Shown one piece after another: positions 17,948 through 26,182 of a DNA stretch of 64,000 nucleotides. Numbering within the stretch: the stretch's first letter is position 1; each line of letters starts with the position of its first letter. The stretch lies in NCBI GenBank assembly GCA_016219875.1, contig JACRJZ010000047.1, positions 1-64,000 of the forward strand, in the 5' to 3' direction. Origin of the DNA: Verrucomicrobiota bacterium (GTDB lineage: Bacteria; Verrucomicrobiota; Verrucomicrobiia; Limisphaerales; JACRJZ01). The notes beneath the pieces were generated by a model, which ran no database searches, had not been told where the DNA came from, and was given only the letters and a program-made list of their open reading frames with translations. The position numbers were made by a program, and so were the translations under genes.

Positions 17948-19480
17948 TCACATCCCGGCGGTCAGCGCGGCGCCGCGCTGCAACTGGTTCATCACCGGCA
18001 CAAGCGAGTATTCGATCATCCGAGTCATCCAGGTCGGCCAGCAACCGCTGAAGGCCAGCAGGAAGATCAGGATCACGAGCGGGATGCGCTCAATGAACGT
18101 CGCGTCGGTCAGATGCTCGTGGTGCGGGTCTTTCATCTGGCCGTAGAGCATTTTGGTCAGGGCGCGAAGCAGATACACGGCGCTTGTCACCACGCTGGAC
18201 GCGGCGAGGATGGTCATGACGCGGTGGCCCCACGAGGCGTTGGCAAAAGCCCCAATGAAGACCTGGATTTCCGCGATGAACCCCGCCAGTCCCGGCAAGC
18301 CGAGGCCGCTCATGCCGCCGATCATGTAGGCCACGCCAAGAAACGGCATCACTTTCAGCAACCCGCCCATCTCCGTGATGTAGCGCGTGTGCGTCCGTCC
18401 GTAGATCATACCTACCAAACCGAAGAACAGCGCCGTCATCAGGCCGTGCGCGTACATCTGCACGCAGGCACCCTGCATCGCCGTCGCGTTCAGCGTGCCA
18501 AGACCGAAGAGCACCAGGCCGCAATGGCTCACGGAGCTGTAGGCCGTGATGTATTTCAGGTCCGTCTTCTTGATGGCGATCAGCGCGCCGTAGAAAATGT
18601 TGATCGTCGTGAGCACCATGAAAAACGTGCCCCAGGCCTTGGCGCCCTCGGGCATGAGATACATCATCTTCAAGCAGCCGTAGCCGCCCAGCTTCATCAG
18701 CACGCCGGCGTGCAGCATCGACACCGCCGTCGGCGCGGAGGCATGGCCGTCCGGCGACCACGTGTGGAAGGGCCACAAGCCGCCCAGCGTGCCGAAGCCA
18801 AAAAACATCACCGGGAACAGCCAGAACTGCGTGCTGGCCGGAATGCCCTTCTGCGCAATTTCGATCATCGAGAAGGTTGTCGCGCCGCTTTGGAAGTAGA
18901 GCACGACGATGCCGACCGCGATGAGGGCCGAGCCGCCCATCAGCATCAGCGTGAGCTTCATGGCGGAGTATTCGCGCGGGCCGGTGCCCCAGAGGCCGAT
19001 CAGGACGTACATCGGAAGCACGGCGACCTCGTAAAAGAGGAAGAACAGGAACAAGTCGTTGGCCGCAAACACGCCGAACACGCCCGTCACCAGCAGCAGA
19101 AGGAAGATGAAGAACTCCTTGCCGCGATACTCGTTGTTCCACGAAGCGAACACGCCGCAGAAAATGACCACGGCGGTGAGCAGGATCATGAGCACCGAAA
19201 TGCCGTCGGCGCCCATGAAGTACTCGATGCCCAGCTTGCCCAGCCAGGGAAACCTCTCGACGTATTCGAGGGCCAGCGTAGTGCCGGCGGGCTTCGCCGT
19301 GCCGTGAACGCCGCCGATCCGCTTCAGGAAATCCAGCACCAGCCACACGGCCTGGATCACCGTAATGCCCGTGGCGACGAGCGAAACCTGCTTGATGAGT
19401 TTGAGCCGGCTCGCGGGGATGAACAGGATGACCAGGACCGCAAGCACGGGAACCAGAACGATGGAGGAGAGAATGCCCAT
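17948..19480 (-). CDS. nuoM: NADH-quinone oxidoreductase subunit M
   Basis: 510 aa (E. coli NuoM is 509). Proton-pumping, antiporter-like membrane subunit. Seen: YEVAVLPMYVLIGLWG with the conserved Glu, GGLWPFHTWSPDGHASAPTAVS with channel His residues, and YSSVSHCGLVLFGLG. The start MGILSSIVLVPV is unambiguous. An opposite-strand toxin-antitoxin pair separates it from nuoL. Confidence 0.96.
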   Translation of the reverse strand: MGILSSIVLVPVLAVLVILFIPASRLKLIKQVSLVATGITVIQAVWLVLDFLKRIGGVHGTAKPAGTTLALEYVERFPWLGKLGIEYFMGADGISVLMILLTAVVIFCGVFASWNNEYRGKEFFIFLLLLVTGVFGVFAANDLFLFFLFYEVAVLPMYVLIGLWGTGPREYSAMKLTLMLMGGSALIAVGIVVLYFQSGATTFSMIEIAQKGIPASTQFWLFPVMFFGFGTLGGLWPFHTWSPDGHASAPTAVSMLHAGVLMKLGGYGCLKMMYLMPEGAKAWGTFFMVLTTINIFYGALIAIKKTDLKYITAYSSVSHCGLVLFGLGTLNATAMQGACVQMYAHGLMTALFFGLVGMIYGRTHTRYITEMGGLLKVMPFLGVAYMIGGMSGLGLPGLAGFIAEIQVFIGAFANASWGHRVMTILAASSVVTSAVYLLRALTKMLYGQMKDPHHEHLTDATFIERIPLVILIFLLAFSGCWPTWMTRMIEYSLVPVMNQLQRGAALTAGM

Positions 19481-19492
19481 GAGTTAAAAAGA

Positions 19493-19519
19493 GAATCCGA
19501 AATCTGAAAGCCGAAAGCC
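19493..19519. repeat. Left repeat array of the toxin-antitoxin cassette
   Basis: Degenerate units of AATCCGAA/AATCTGAAAGCCGAAAGCC. The complementary array lies on the far side of the toxin gene at 20268-20290, so the two bracket the module in opposite orientation. Confidence 0.6.
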
Positions 19520-19613
19520 AGAAGAAGGCCGAAGGCTGGCTGACGGACGGCGCTGGCTGGAAATGGCATTGCCTTCACTGGGCGACGGACTAAATTCCAT
19601 CGCAGTTGAGCCT

Positions 19614-19841
19614 ATGCAAACCATCGCAATCGAGAGCGCCAAGTTCGCGTTGATGGAACTGGTCGAGAAGCTGGCCGGGGGCGAGGAAATCGTCCTCACC
19701 AAGGACGCCAAGCTGGTGGCCAAGGTGCTGCCAGCGGAGTCGTCGCGTTCGTTCAAAGGACGCGGCTGTGCCAAGGGCCTCATCACGATGGCCCCAGACT
19801 TTGACGAGCCGCTGGAGTGCTTCAAGGAATACACCGAATGA
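19614..19841 (+). CDS. Phd/YefM-type antitoxin (VapB role)
   Basis: 75 aa. MQTIAIESAKFALMELVEKL followed by GGEEIVLTKDAKLVAKVLP is the Phd/YefM DNA-binding fold. The C-terminal GLITMAPDFDEPLECFKEY is the toxin-binding tail seen in Phd antitoxins paired with PIN toxins. ATG 19614 begins the family's conserved start. It overlaps the toxin gene by 4 bp (ATGA). The pair runs opposite to the surrounding nuo genes and should have its own promoter. Confidence 0.88.
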   Translation: MQTIAIESAKFALMELVEKLAGGEEIVLTKDAKLVAKVLPAESSRSFKGRGCAKGLITMAPDFDEPLECFKEYTE

Positions 19842-20224
19842 AGCTCCTCCTGGACGCGCATTCGTTGATCTGGTTCCTGACCGACGACCCCAAGTTGAGC
19901 GCCAGAGCAGCCAGCGTTCTGGACGACGCAAGCCATCCCAGATGGACCAGCGCCGCCAGTCTGTGGGAGATCGCCATCAAAGTTGGATTGAACAAACTCC
20001 ACTTGGGCGATTCGTTTGACCGGCTCTTCCCAGAGTTTCTGGAGAGAAACAACATCGGAGTGCTTGGAGTGGAGCTGCCACACTTGTCGCGTCTGCTCGC
20101 GCTTCCCAACATTTACAAAGACCCCTTCGACCGGCTCGTCGTGGCCCAGGCCATCGTGGAGAACCTCACGTTGGTGACGTGCGACCGGGAAATCACCAAG
20201 TACCCGGTGGCGACGCTCTGGTGA
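19838..20224 (+). CDS. PIN-domain ribonuclease toxin (VapC-like)
   Basis: 128 aa. The PIN acidic residues are present: Asp6 in LLLDAHSLIW, Glu in SLWEIAIK, Asp in DPFDRLVVAQA and Asp in VTCDREI. Family members cut tRNA or other RNA and are neutralised by the adjacent antitoxin. All active-site residues appear intact, so the module is probably functional. It lies antisense between nuoL and nuoM. Confidence 0.9.
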   Translation: MKLLLDAHSLIWFLTDDPKLSARAASVLDDASHPRWTSAASLWEIAIKVGLNKLHLGDSFDRLFPEFLERNNIGVLGVELPHLSRLLALPNIYKDPFDRLVVAQAIVENLTLVTCDREITKYPVATLW

Positions 20225-20267
20225 GGGAGCAGTCCTGGCCTGAAATCCAACCGACGCCGCGGCCACT

Positions 20268-20290
20268 CGGATTTCGGATTTCGGATTTCT
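20268..20290. repeat. Right repeat array of the toxin-antitoxin cassette
   Basis: Three direct units of CGGATTT lie 44 bp after the toxin stop. They are the complement of the AATCCGAA units at 19493-19519. Confidence 0.65.
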
Positions 20291-20334
20291 TCTGGATTTC
20301 GCCATTCGGATATCGGGTTTGGGGAGCAGGGCAG

Positions 20335-22365
20335 CTAGTCCCGGTCGATCCTTTTCAGCGGCTCGGTTTTCTTGGCCATCACCAGGACCAATTGCCAGAC
20401 GAACACGACGCCCACCGCCACGAGGCCCAAGCCCGCGACCGCGGCCAGCAGCCACGTCTCCGACTTCCACAGCACCAGCGCCAGCAGCAGCGCGCCCCCG
20501 ATCACCCAGAGGAAATACGTCTGCAAATGTCCCGTCACCGTCTGCCGCAGCCAGTGGCCGCCGAGACGCGAGGCTTGCGCGCTCAGGTCCATCGCGCCAT
20601 CGACACACTTCCGGTCGAACCAATTGAACGGCGCGGAGATGAACCGGAAGATGATCTTGTGCGTGACGAACTGGTACACCTCGTCCACGTAAAACTTGTT
20701 GAACGTGACCTTGTGGAACACGCCAAACGCGTGCTCGAAACGGTTCGGGACTTCGTTCGGCCGGAAGTAGAGGAACCAGGCGAAGCCGATGCCGCCCAGG
20801 CCCATCAGTGTGGCCGGGATGGCGATGGCCCAGTTGATACCGTGATGGCCGAGATCGCCGCGGTTCACGTAATGGCCGAACGGAATGAAGCCCGCCAGCA
20901 CCGACGGCACCGCCAGCGCCACCAGGGGGAACAACATGCTCCAAGGTGATTCGTGCGCGTGCTCGTAACGGTGGTGATCCGCCGGCGTGCTCCAGAAGGT
21001 CATGAAGTAAAGCCGGAACATGTAGAACGCCGTCAACCCCGCGACGAACATCGCCGTGGCGAACACAAGGTAGTGGCCGTTGCCCCAGGCGGCGGCGAGG
21101 ATTTCGTCCTTCGAGAAAAATCCCGACAGTGGCGGCACGCCCGCGATGGCCAGACAGGCAATGGCGAATGTCCCATGCGTCCACGGCAGCTTCTTGCGCA
21201 GCCCGCCCATGTCGCGCATGTCGTTGGAGTGGACGGCGTGGATCACGCTGCCCGCGCCGAGGAACAGCAGCGCCTTGAAGCAGGCGTGCGTGGTGAGATG
21301 GAACATCGAAGCCGTGAAGCCGAGCGGGTGGTCCATCGTGGCCACACCCAGCGCCAGCATCATGTAACCAAGCTGCGAGAGCGTGGAGAACGCCAGCACG
21401 CGCTTGATGTCGAACTGCGTCGTGGCGATCACCGCGGCAAACAGCGATGTGAAAGCGCCGATCACCATCACTACCGAGATCGCGGCGCTGGAGGCGGCAT
21501 ACATTGGGAAGAGCCGCGCCACCAAATACACACCGGCCACGACCATCGTCGCGGCGTGGATCAGCGCGCTGACGGGCGTGGGGCCTTCCATCGCGTCGGG
21601 CAGCCAGATGTGCAGCGGGAACATGGCGCTCTTGCCCGCCGCACCGCAGAAGACCAGGATCGCGCTCAACGGCAACAAGCTCACGCCGAGAATCGGCAGC
21701 TTGGTGTTGGCGAGGAGGTCGAGGGTTTCCTTCCGCGTGAGATCGAGGAAGTCCAGCCTGCCCGCGTAGTAGCTCAGCAGCAGCAGCCCCAGCAGGAAGC
21801 CGAGGTCGGCAAACCGTGTGACGATGAACGCCTTTTTGCAGGCCGCCACCGCGCTGGGTTTCTCCCAATAAAATCCGATGAGCAGGAACGAGCTGACACC
21901 GACGAGTTCCCAGAAGATGAAGATTTGCAGCACCGACACCGCCAACACCAGGCCGAGCATGGAGAAGCTGAACAGATTCAGGCAGGCGAAGAAGCGGCGA
22001 TAGCCCTTGTCGCCATGCATGTAGCCGGTCGAGTAGATGTGGATGAGCGTGCTGATGGTGGTGACGACGACGACCAGCAGCATGGAGATGTCATCCACGA
22101 GGAGGCCCATGTTGCCGACGAGCTTGTCGGTAAAGCGCAGCCACGGATACGAGAGCGGCACGAGCGTCTGCCCGTGGGCGTGCCCGAAGTATTCAATCGC
22201 CGCGCCCCAACCAACGATGGTGGCGCCGATCATCGCGAGGATGGCGACGGTGGAAGAAACGTTCGGCTTGAAGGACCGCAGCGCCAAGGCCTGGATCAGG
22301 AAGCCCAGGAAGGGCAGGAGCGGAACGAGCCACAGATGAGAGATGAACCAAGAATGTTCTGTCAT
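20335..22365 (-). CDS. nuoL: NADH-quinone oxidoreductase subunit L
   Basis: 676 aa, somewhat longer than the E. coli 613. Distal antiporter-like subunit with the long lateral helix. Seen: FWELVGVSSFLLIGFYWEKP with the conserved Glu, GKSAMFPLHIWLPDAMEGPTPVSALIHAATMV (quoted region continuous in NuoL) and STLSQLGYMMLALG. The ATG overlaps the stop of the small upstream gene by 4 bp (ATGA), indicating coupled translation. Confidence 0.96.
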   Translation of the reverse strand: MTEHSWFISHLWLVPLLPFLGFLIQALALRSFKPNVSSTVAILAMIGATIVGWGAAIEYFGHAHGQTLVPLSYPWLRFTDKLVGNMGLLVDDISMLLVVVVTTISTLIHIYSTGYMHGDKGYRRFFACLNLFSFSMLGLVLAVSVLQIFIFWELVGVSSFLLIGFYWEKPSAVAACKKAFIVTRFADLGFLLGLLLLSYYAGRLDFLDLTRKETLDLLANTKLPILGVSLLPLSAILVFCGAAGKSAMFPLHIWLPDAMEGPTPVSALIHAATMVVAGVYLVARLFPMYAASSAAISVVMVIGAFTSLFAAVIATTQFDIKRVLAFSTLSQLGYMMLALGVATMDHPLGFTASMFHLTTHACFKALLFLGAGSVIHAVHSNDMRDMGGLRKKLPWTHGTFAIACLAIAGVPPLSGFFSKDEILAAAWGNGHYLVFATAMFVAGLTAFYMFRLYFMTFWSTPADHHRYEHAHESPWSMLFPLVALAVPSVLAGFIPFGHYVNRGDLGHHGINWAIAIPATLMGLGGIGFAWFLYFRPNEVPNRFEHAFGVFHKVTFNKFYVDEVYQFVTHKIIFRFISAPFNWFDRKCVDGAMDLSAQASRLGGHWLRQTVTGHLQTYFLWVIGGALLLALVLWKSETWLLAAVAGLGLVAVGVVFVWQLVLVMAKKTEPLKRIDRD

Positions 22366-22745
22366 GACTTCTTCAAAGGTGATTTCTTCGCGGGCGTTCG
22401 AGTCAACTCATACAAGCTCGCCAAAGTCGCGGTCTTCAAAACGTCATAGCCCACGCCGACGCCATATCTACCCTGCATTCCTGACACAAGAGTCTCGAAC
22501 TCCAACTCGTCGGGTCCACCGAAACGGTAAATTCGTTCGTAAATCTCAAGCGGCTTATCATCCGGCAAGAGAAGCTCCGCCTCGTGCGCTCCGAGTTGGA
22601 AAGCTTGGCAGAATGTATCAAGAAACTCCTTCACCAACTTCGTTTCGCACTCTCCGTATCGGGCACTCCATTGAGAAAGCTCTGGAGTTCTTTCGCGATA
22701 GGGCTTCGGCAAGCGATGGCTTAGCATGTTTAGGAGTGACTTCAT
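22362..22745 (-). CDS. Small protein with acyl-carrier-like C-terminal half, in the nuo operon
   Basis: 127 aa, not a known complex I subunit. The C-terminal half (LLPDDKPLEIYERIY, then DELEFETLVSGMQGRYGV, then a helix TLASLYELTR) resembles acyl carrier protein-like domains: 'DxL' turn, helix, 'E-x-x-F/YG'. The phosphopantetheine serine expected after the Asp is Glu instead. The likeness is weak and no function is assigned. The stop overlaps the nuoL start by 4 bp. Base composition is low for the region (29 of 60 G+C at 22501-22560), suggesting later arrival. Confidence 0.6.
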   Translation of the reverse strand: MKSLLNMLSHRLPKPYRERTPELSQWSARYGECETKLVKEFLDTFCQAFQLGAHEAELLLPDDKPLEIYERIYRFGGPDELEFETLVSGMQGRYGVGVGYDVLKTATLASLYELTRTPAKKSPLKKS

Positions 22746-22785
22746 GCCGTGAGTCCCCCGTCGCTGTGGCAAAAGGCTAATGATT

Positions 22786-22871
22786 CAACGCAAAGACGCA
22801 GAGACGCAGAGACGCAAAGAGGAGAAAGTCTTGCTTTCCTCTGCGCCTTTGCGGCTTTGCGCCTTTGCGTT
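22786..22871. repeat. Opposed GACGCAGA / CTTTGCG arrays
   Basis: The left arm has ACGCAAAGACGCAGAGACGC-type units; the right arm has their complement (CTTTGCGGCTTTGCGCCTTT). The two can fold into a long imperfect hairpin. It lies between nuoK and the ACP-like gene. Confidence 0.7.
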
Positions 22872-22908
22872 AATCCTGTCATCACGACTTTGCTTTCGTT
22901 CCTTCCGG

Positions 22909-23223
22909 TCAGTGCTTCAGCGAATCCGCCTGTTCGACATCAAGCTGCTGCTTGTGCCGGAAGAGCACGATTACTATGGCGAGCACCACCGCCGCCTCGG
23001 CCGCCGCCACGGCGATGATGAAAATCGGGAAGACCGCGCCCGCCGCGTCGCCGCCCCAGCGGAAATGGTGGAAGGCCACGAAGTTCAGCGCGGCGGAATT
23101 CAGGATGATCTCCACCGACATCAGCATGGCGATAAGGTTCCGCCGCGTCAGCAGGCCATACACGCCCACCGCAAACAGCAGGGCGGAGAGGATGAGGAAT
23201 TGGTTGAGGGAGGGACCGTTCAT
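22909..23223 (-). CDS. nuoK: NADH-quinone oxidoreductase subunit K
   Basis: 104 aa, three transmembrane helices. The conserved acidic residues appear in MLMSVEIILNSAALNFVAF and VAAAEAAVVLAIVI, which are the quinone-side proton-path glutamates. The length is typical (about 100 aa). It is separated from nuoJ by a 184-bp nested palindromic region. Confidence 0.95.
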   Translation of the reverse strand: MNGPSLNQFLILSALLFAVGVYGLLTRRNLIAMLMSVEIILNSAALNFVAFHHFRWGGDAAGAVFPIFIIAVAAAEAAVVLAIVIVLFRHKQQLDVEQADSLKH

Positions 23224-23240
23224 AGCAAATCAGATGGAGA

Positions 23241-23404
23241 ACCACGCGATACACGAATCACACGAAAAGCGCCCTGACTGGTGGGGCGAGCGTACCCGCG
23301 AGCCGGGGAGAATGCATCGCCGCAAACGGCTCGCGAGTACGCTCGCCCCACCGTGCCGGCCATTTCGACAACCACGCTTTCGTGTATTTCGTGTGTTTCG
23401 TGGT
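23241..23404. repeat. Element D: nested inverted repeat between nuoJ and nuoK
   Basis: The outer arms are CACGAAA-type arrays (23241-23267 and, inverted, 23371-23404). The inner arms are 25 bp each (23280-23304 and 23328-23352, around GGGGCGAGCGTA), 24 of 25 complementary. The nested structure spans 164 bp and could form a large cruciform. No coding potential was seen. Confidence 0.8.
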
Positions 23405-23407
23405 GGC

Positions 23408-23932
23408 TCACTTGGCCTCCTTCTTGTCCGAGCCAGCGCCGCGCGCAATGGTGATCGCACCGACGATGGCGGCGACGAGGACGAGCGAGATAACTTCAAA
23501 GGGGAGCACGTAGCCGTTGCGCTCGGGCGAGAGCAGCGCGGTTCCGATCTCCGTCACGGAAGCGGAGCGGGCCGGAACTTGGGCGACGCCGAAGTCGTGG
23601 CTGTGCGCGGCCACCGCGAGGAGCGTGAACAGTGCTGCCGCCAGAAATCCAGCTACGGCCTTGCGCCACGTGGCAGCGTGATGGACCTGCTTCTGCGCCA
23701 CGTCCGCGACCAGCAGCACGACATAAACAATCAGCACCACGATGCCGCCGACATAGACCATGATCTGCACCGCGGAAAGGAATTGGGCGTCCACCAGCAG
23801 GTACAGTCCCGCGATGCTGAGGAGCACTCCGATCAGCCCCATCGCCGCACGGAAGAGGTTGTGAACCGTCACGACGAAGTAGGCGCTGAGCAGCGCCGCG
23901 GCGCTGAAGAGGTAGAAGAGGAAGGTGTTCAT
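23408..23932 (-). CDS. nuoJ: NADH-quinone oxidoreductase subunit J
   Basis: 174 aa, five predicted transmembrane helices. The start MNTFLFYLFSAAALLSAYFV and the segment VQIMVYVGGIVVLIVYVVLL, which contains the pi-bulge helix of NuoJ, are diagnostic. ATG 23932 is used; the frame stays open upstream through repeat-derived sequence that should not be translated. Confidence 0.94.
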   Translation of the reverse strand: MNTFLFYLFSAAALLSAYFVVTVHNLFRAAMGLIGVLLSIAGLYLLVDAQFLSAVQIMVYVGGIVVLIVYVVLLVADVAQKQVHHAATWRKAVAGFLAAALFTLLAVAAHSHDFGVAQVPARSASVTEIGTALLSPERNGYVLPFEVISLVLVAAIVGAITIARGAGSDKKEAK

Positions 23933-23936
23933 GCAG

Positions 23937-24056
23937 GGAAATGCGGAATGCGGTGTGCGGACTGCTGAATCCGTGAAATCCTCCGCCCTTGGCCCGAAAC
24001 AAATCCGAAATCCGAAATCCTGCGCTGGTTCGCGGGCGCAGGTTTTCGGATTTCGA
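23937..24056. repeat. Short-unit arrays between nuoI and nuoJ
   Basis: GCGGAATGCGG units at 23940-23960 are followed by AAATCCGAAATCCGAAATCC (24001-24020) and its complement GGTTTTCGGATTTCG (24041-24055). This is the same unit that brackets the toxin-antitoxin module at 19493 and 20268. Confidence 0.65.
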
Positions 24057-24107
24057 TACTCAGGAAGCTTTCGGCGTTGGACATTCGGGCTTCGGAATTC
24101 ATCGGCG

Positions 24108-24668
24108 TCAGGCCGCTTTGTTTGGCTCGTCCGGAGTTGCAGGCTTGACCGGCGCCGGTGCGGCGGCAGGCGCTGGTGGCGCCTTCGCGGCTTGCTCCGC
24201 GCCTTGGCTCTCGGCGGCTGTCGTGCCGGGCAGGGCGTCGGCGTTGAGGAGCATCGTGAGTTGGGAGCTGTCATAGACGGCGTTCTCGAAGGTCCGCCCC
24301 ATCGTCAGCGCCTCAGAATGGCAGGAATCGACGCAGAGGCCGCACACGGTGCAGCGCTCGAAGTGATAAACAAACTTTTCCAGCACCGGCTTCTTGGTCA
24401 CCGGATCCTTACCGCGGACAACTTCAAGCGAGCCGTTCGGGCAGGCCTTCACGCAGACGCCGCAGGCGGCGCAGACGTAGCCTCCTTTCTCCGGGTCGCG
24501 CACCAGTTCGACGCGGGCGCGGGTGCGTTGCGGGAGCTTCAGCGTCTCGCGGTTCTCCGGATACTGCTGGGTGATGACTTTGCTCGGCTTCAGGAAGTAG
24601 CCCATCGTCAGGCCGAGGCCCGAGAGCAGGCCCTTCAGGCCGTCGTACGTTTTGTGAATCATGCCCAT
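24108..24668 (-). CDS. nuoI: NADH-quinone oxidoreductase subunit I
   Basis: 186 aa. Carries clusters N6a and N6b that relay electrons to NuoB. The first 4Fe-4S set is Cys66, 69, 72, 76 (CAACGVCVKAC); the second is Cys106, 109, 112, 116 (CTVCGLCVDSC). The usual Pro after each set is kept only in the first. The last 30 residues are an Ala/Pro/Lys-rich tail not found in standard NuoI. It lies 18 bp after nuoH. Confidence 0.95.
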   Translation of the reverse strand: MGMIHKTYDGLKGLLSGLGLTMGYFLKPSKVITQQYPENRETLKLPQRTRARVELVRDPEKGGYVCAACGVCVKACPNGSLEVVRGKDPVTKKPVLEKFVYHFERCTVCGLCVDSCHSEALTMGRTFENAVYDSSQLTMLLNADALPGTTAAESQGAEQAAKAPPAPAAAPAPVKPATPDEPNKAA

Positions 24669-24686
24669 AGTCTGTTGCGGTTCAAA

Positions 24687-25913
24687 TTAAACGTTGGGGA
24701 AAGATACAGCCTGGACCCTGAAGGTTCCCCAAGTCCTTTCGCCATGCGCGCCGGAGGCGGTTGGTTTGGCGTTCTCATGTTTCGGAGCGACCTGCGGCAC
24801 GGGAGCTGCCGGCGTGGCACTGAAGAAATACCATCCGCCCGTCGCCAGCACGGCAGCCACGGCCACGGTGGCGAAGGAAACCGGCATGAGGAATTTCCAC
24901 TCGAAGTGCATGAGCTGGTCCACGCGCAAGCGCGGGAAGGTCCAGCGAAACCACATCACCACGAACACCAGCGCCATGACCTTGCCGAAGAACCAAACCC
25001 ACGGCGGGATGAGGTCGAAGACGTGGTTCAACCCGTCCATGCCGCCGATGTGGAAGGGCATCCAGCCACCCAGGAAGATGGTGGCCGACACGCCGCTGAC
25101 GATGAAGATGTTCACGAACTCGGCGAGGAAGAACATGGCGAACTTCATCGCGGAGTATTCGGTATGGAAGCCGGCGGCGAGCTCGCTTTCGCCTTCCACG
25201 ATGTCAAACGGCGTGCGGTTGCACTCCGCGGTGGAGGCAATGGTGTAGATGACGAATCCGAGCAGGCCCACCACCGGCGCGCGCCAAATCCACCAGCCTT
25301 CGCGTTGCGATTCCACGATGTCGTGGAAGTCGAGCGAACCGGTGAAGATCACGGCGGTCAGCAGGGCCAGCGCCGCGGAGAGTTCGTAAGAAATGATCTG
25401 CGCCCCGCCACGCATGGCGCCGAGCATGGACCACTTGTTGTTGCTGGACCAACCGGCGGCCAAAATGCCGAGAACGCCGAGGGAGGAAATGCCGAGCACG
25501 AACAGAAGCCCGACGTTGAATCGCACCGCCTGCATTCCGGGCGCGTAGGGCAGGAAGCTCAAGCAGACGAACGACGCCGCAAAGGTAATCAGCGGGGCCA
25601 GGTAGTAAATGATGATGTCCGCATTCTTGGGCGTGATGTCTTCTTTGGCGAGGAGCTTGAGCGTGTCGGCAACGGTCTGAAGCAGCCCGTGCGGCCCGAC
25701 GCGCATGGGGCCAAGGCGCTGTTGCATATGTGCGGCGACCTTGCGTTCAATCCATATCAGCACCATGCCAAGCACGGAAGCCAAACCCACCAGCAGCACC
25801 GCGGCCGCGGCCATCTTGATGAGTTCGACCACCCAGGGAATGCCGATGGCGTCGGTGAGACGCTGGGTCAGGTCCAGGACGAATCGGTCGGTGTGGTAGA
25901 GAAAGTCGCGCAT
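24687..25913 (-). CDS. nuoH: NADH-quinone oxidoreductase subunit H
   Basis: 408 aa, longer than the usual 325-350. Membrane subunit that, with NuoB and NuoD, forms the quinone chamber. Seen: IERKVAAHMQQRLGPMRVGP near residue 55 and FDIVEGESELAAGFHTEYS with the conserved acidic run. The extra length is mainly a C-terminal Pro/Ala-rich tail of about 50 residues after the last helix. The start MRDFLYHTDRF fits. Confidence 0.95.
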   Translation of the reverse strand: MRDFLYHTDRFVLDLTQRLTDAIGIPWVVELIKMAAAAVLLVGLASVLGMVLIWIERKVAAHMQQRLGPMRVGPHGLLQTVADTLKLLAKEDITPKNADIIIYYLAPLITFAASFVCLSFLPYAPGMQAVRFNVGLLFVLGISSLGVLGILAAGWSSNNKWSMLGAMRGGAQIISYELSAALALLTAVIFTGSLDFHDIVESQREGWWIWRAPVVGLLGFVIYTIASTAECNRTPFDIVEGESELAAGFHTEYSAMKFAMFFLAEFVNIFIVSGVSATIFLGGWMPFHIGGMDGLNHVFDLIPPWVWFFGKVMALVFVVMWFRWTFPRLRVDQLMHFEWKFLMPVSFATVAVAAVLATGGWYFFSATPAAPVPQVAPKHENAKPTASGAHGERTWGTFRVQAVSFPNV

Positions 25914-25927
25914 GGATCAGAAAGAGG

Positions 25928-26156
25928 GGAACCACGAAAGACACGAAAGACACGAAAAGAAAACGCCGATCCCGGAGGGATCAAATGTGAACGGCCCCCG
26001 GTACAACCGGGGGTTCCCGTTACGAACGGAGCGCAACCCCGGAGGGGTTGAATTGGGCGCGCCACAATTCGACCCCTTCGGGGTCGTCTCACTGCAACGA
26101 ACCGAGTTCCCCTGGTTACACCGGGGGCTATTCACATTTGGCCCCTTCGGGGTCGG
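25928..26156. repeat. Element C copy 2 between nuoD and nuoH
   Basis: CACGAAAGA units (25932-25958) are followed by a palindrome-rich element with the same block order as 17643-17860: CCCGGAGGGAT, CCCCCGG pair, CCCCGGAGGGGTTGAATT, GACCCCTTCGGGGTC, CCGGGGGCTATTCACATTTG and GGCCCCTTCGGGGTC. This copy interrupts the complex I operon after nuoD. Confidence 0.82.
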
Positions 26157-26182
26157 CAGACTTGTGATTTCGTGGTTTCTCA

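Noticed and set aside
17849..19507. 552-residue plus-strand open frame opposite nuoM
   Set aside because: His/Gln/Glu-rich antisense shadow of a membrane protein gene.
19484..21868. 794-residue minus-strand frame overlapping nuoL and the toxin-antitoxin pair
   Set aside because: Frame-shifted shadow of nuoL; the 676-aa NuoL frame has the conserved motifs.
23925..26051. 708-residue plus-strand open frame across nuoI and nuoH
   Set aside because: Antisense shadow with repeat-derived ends; no domain recognised.
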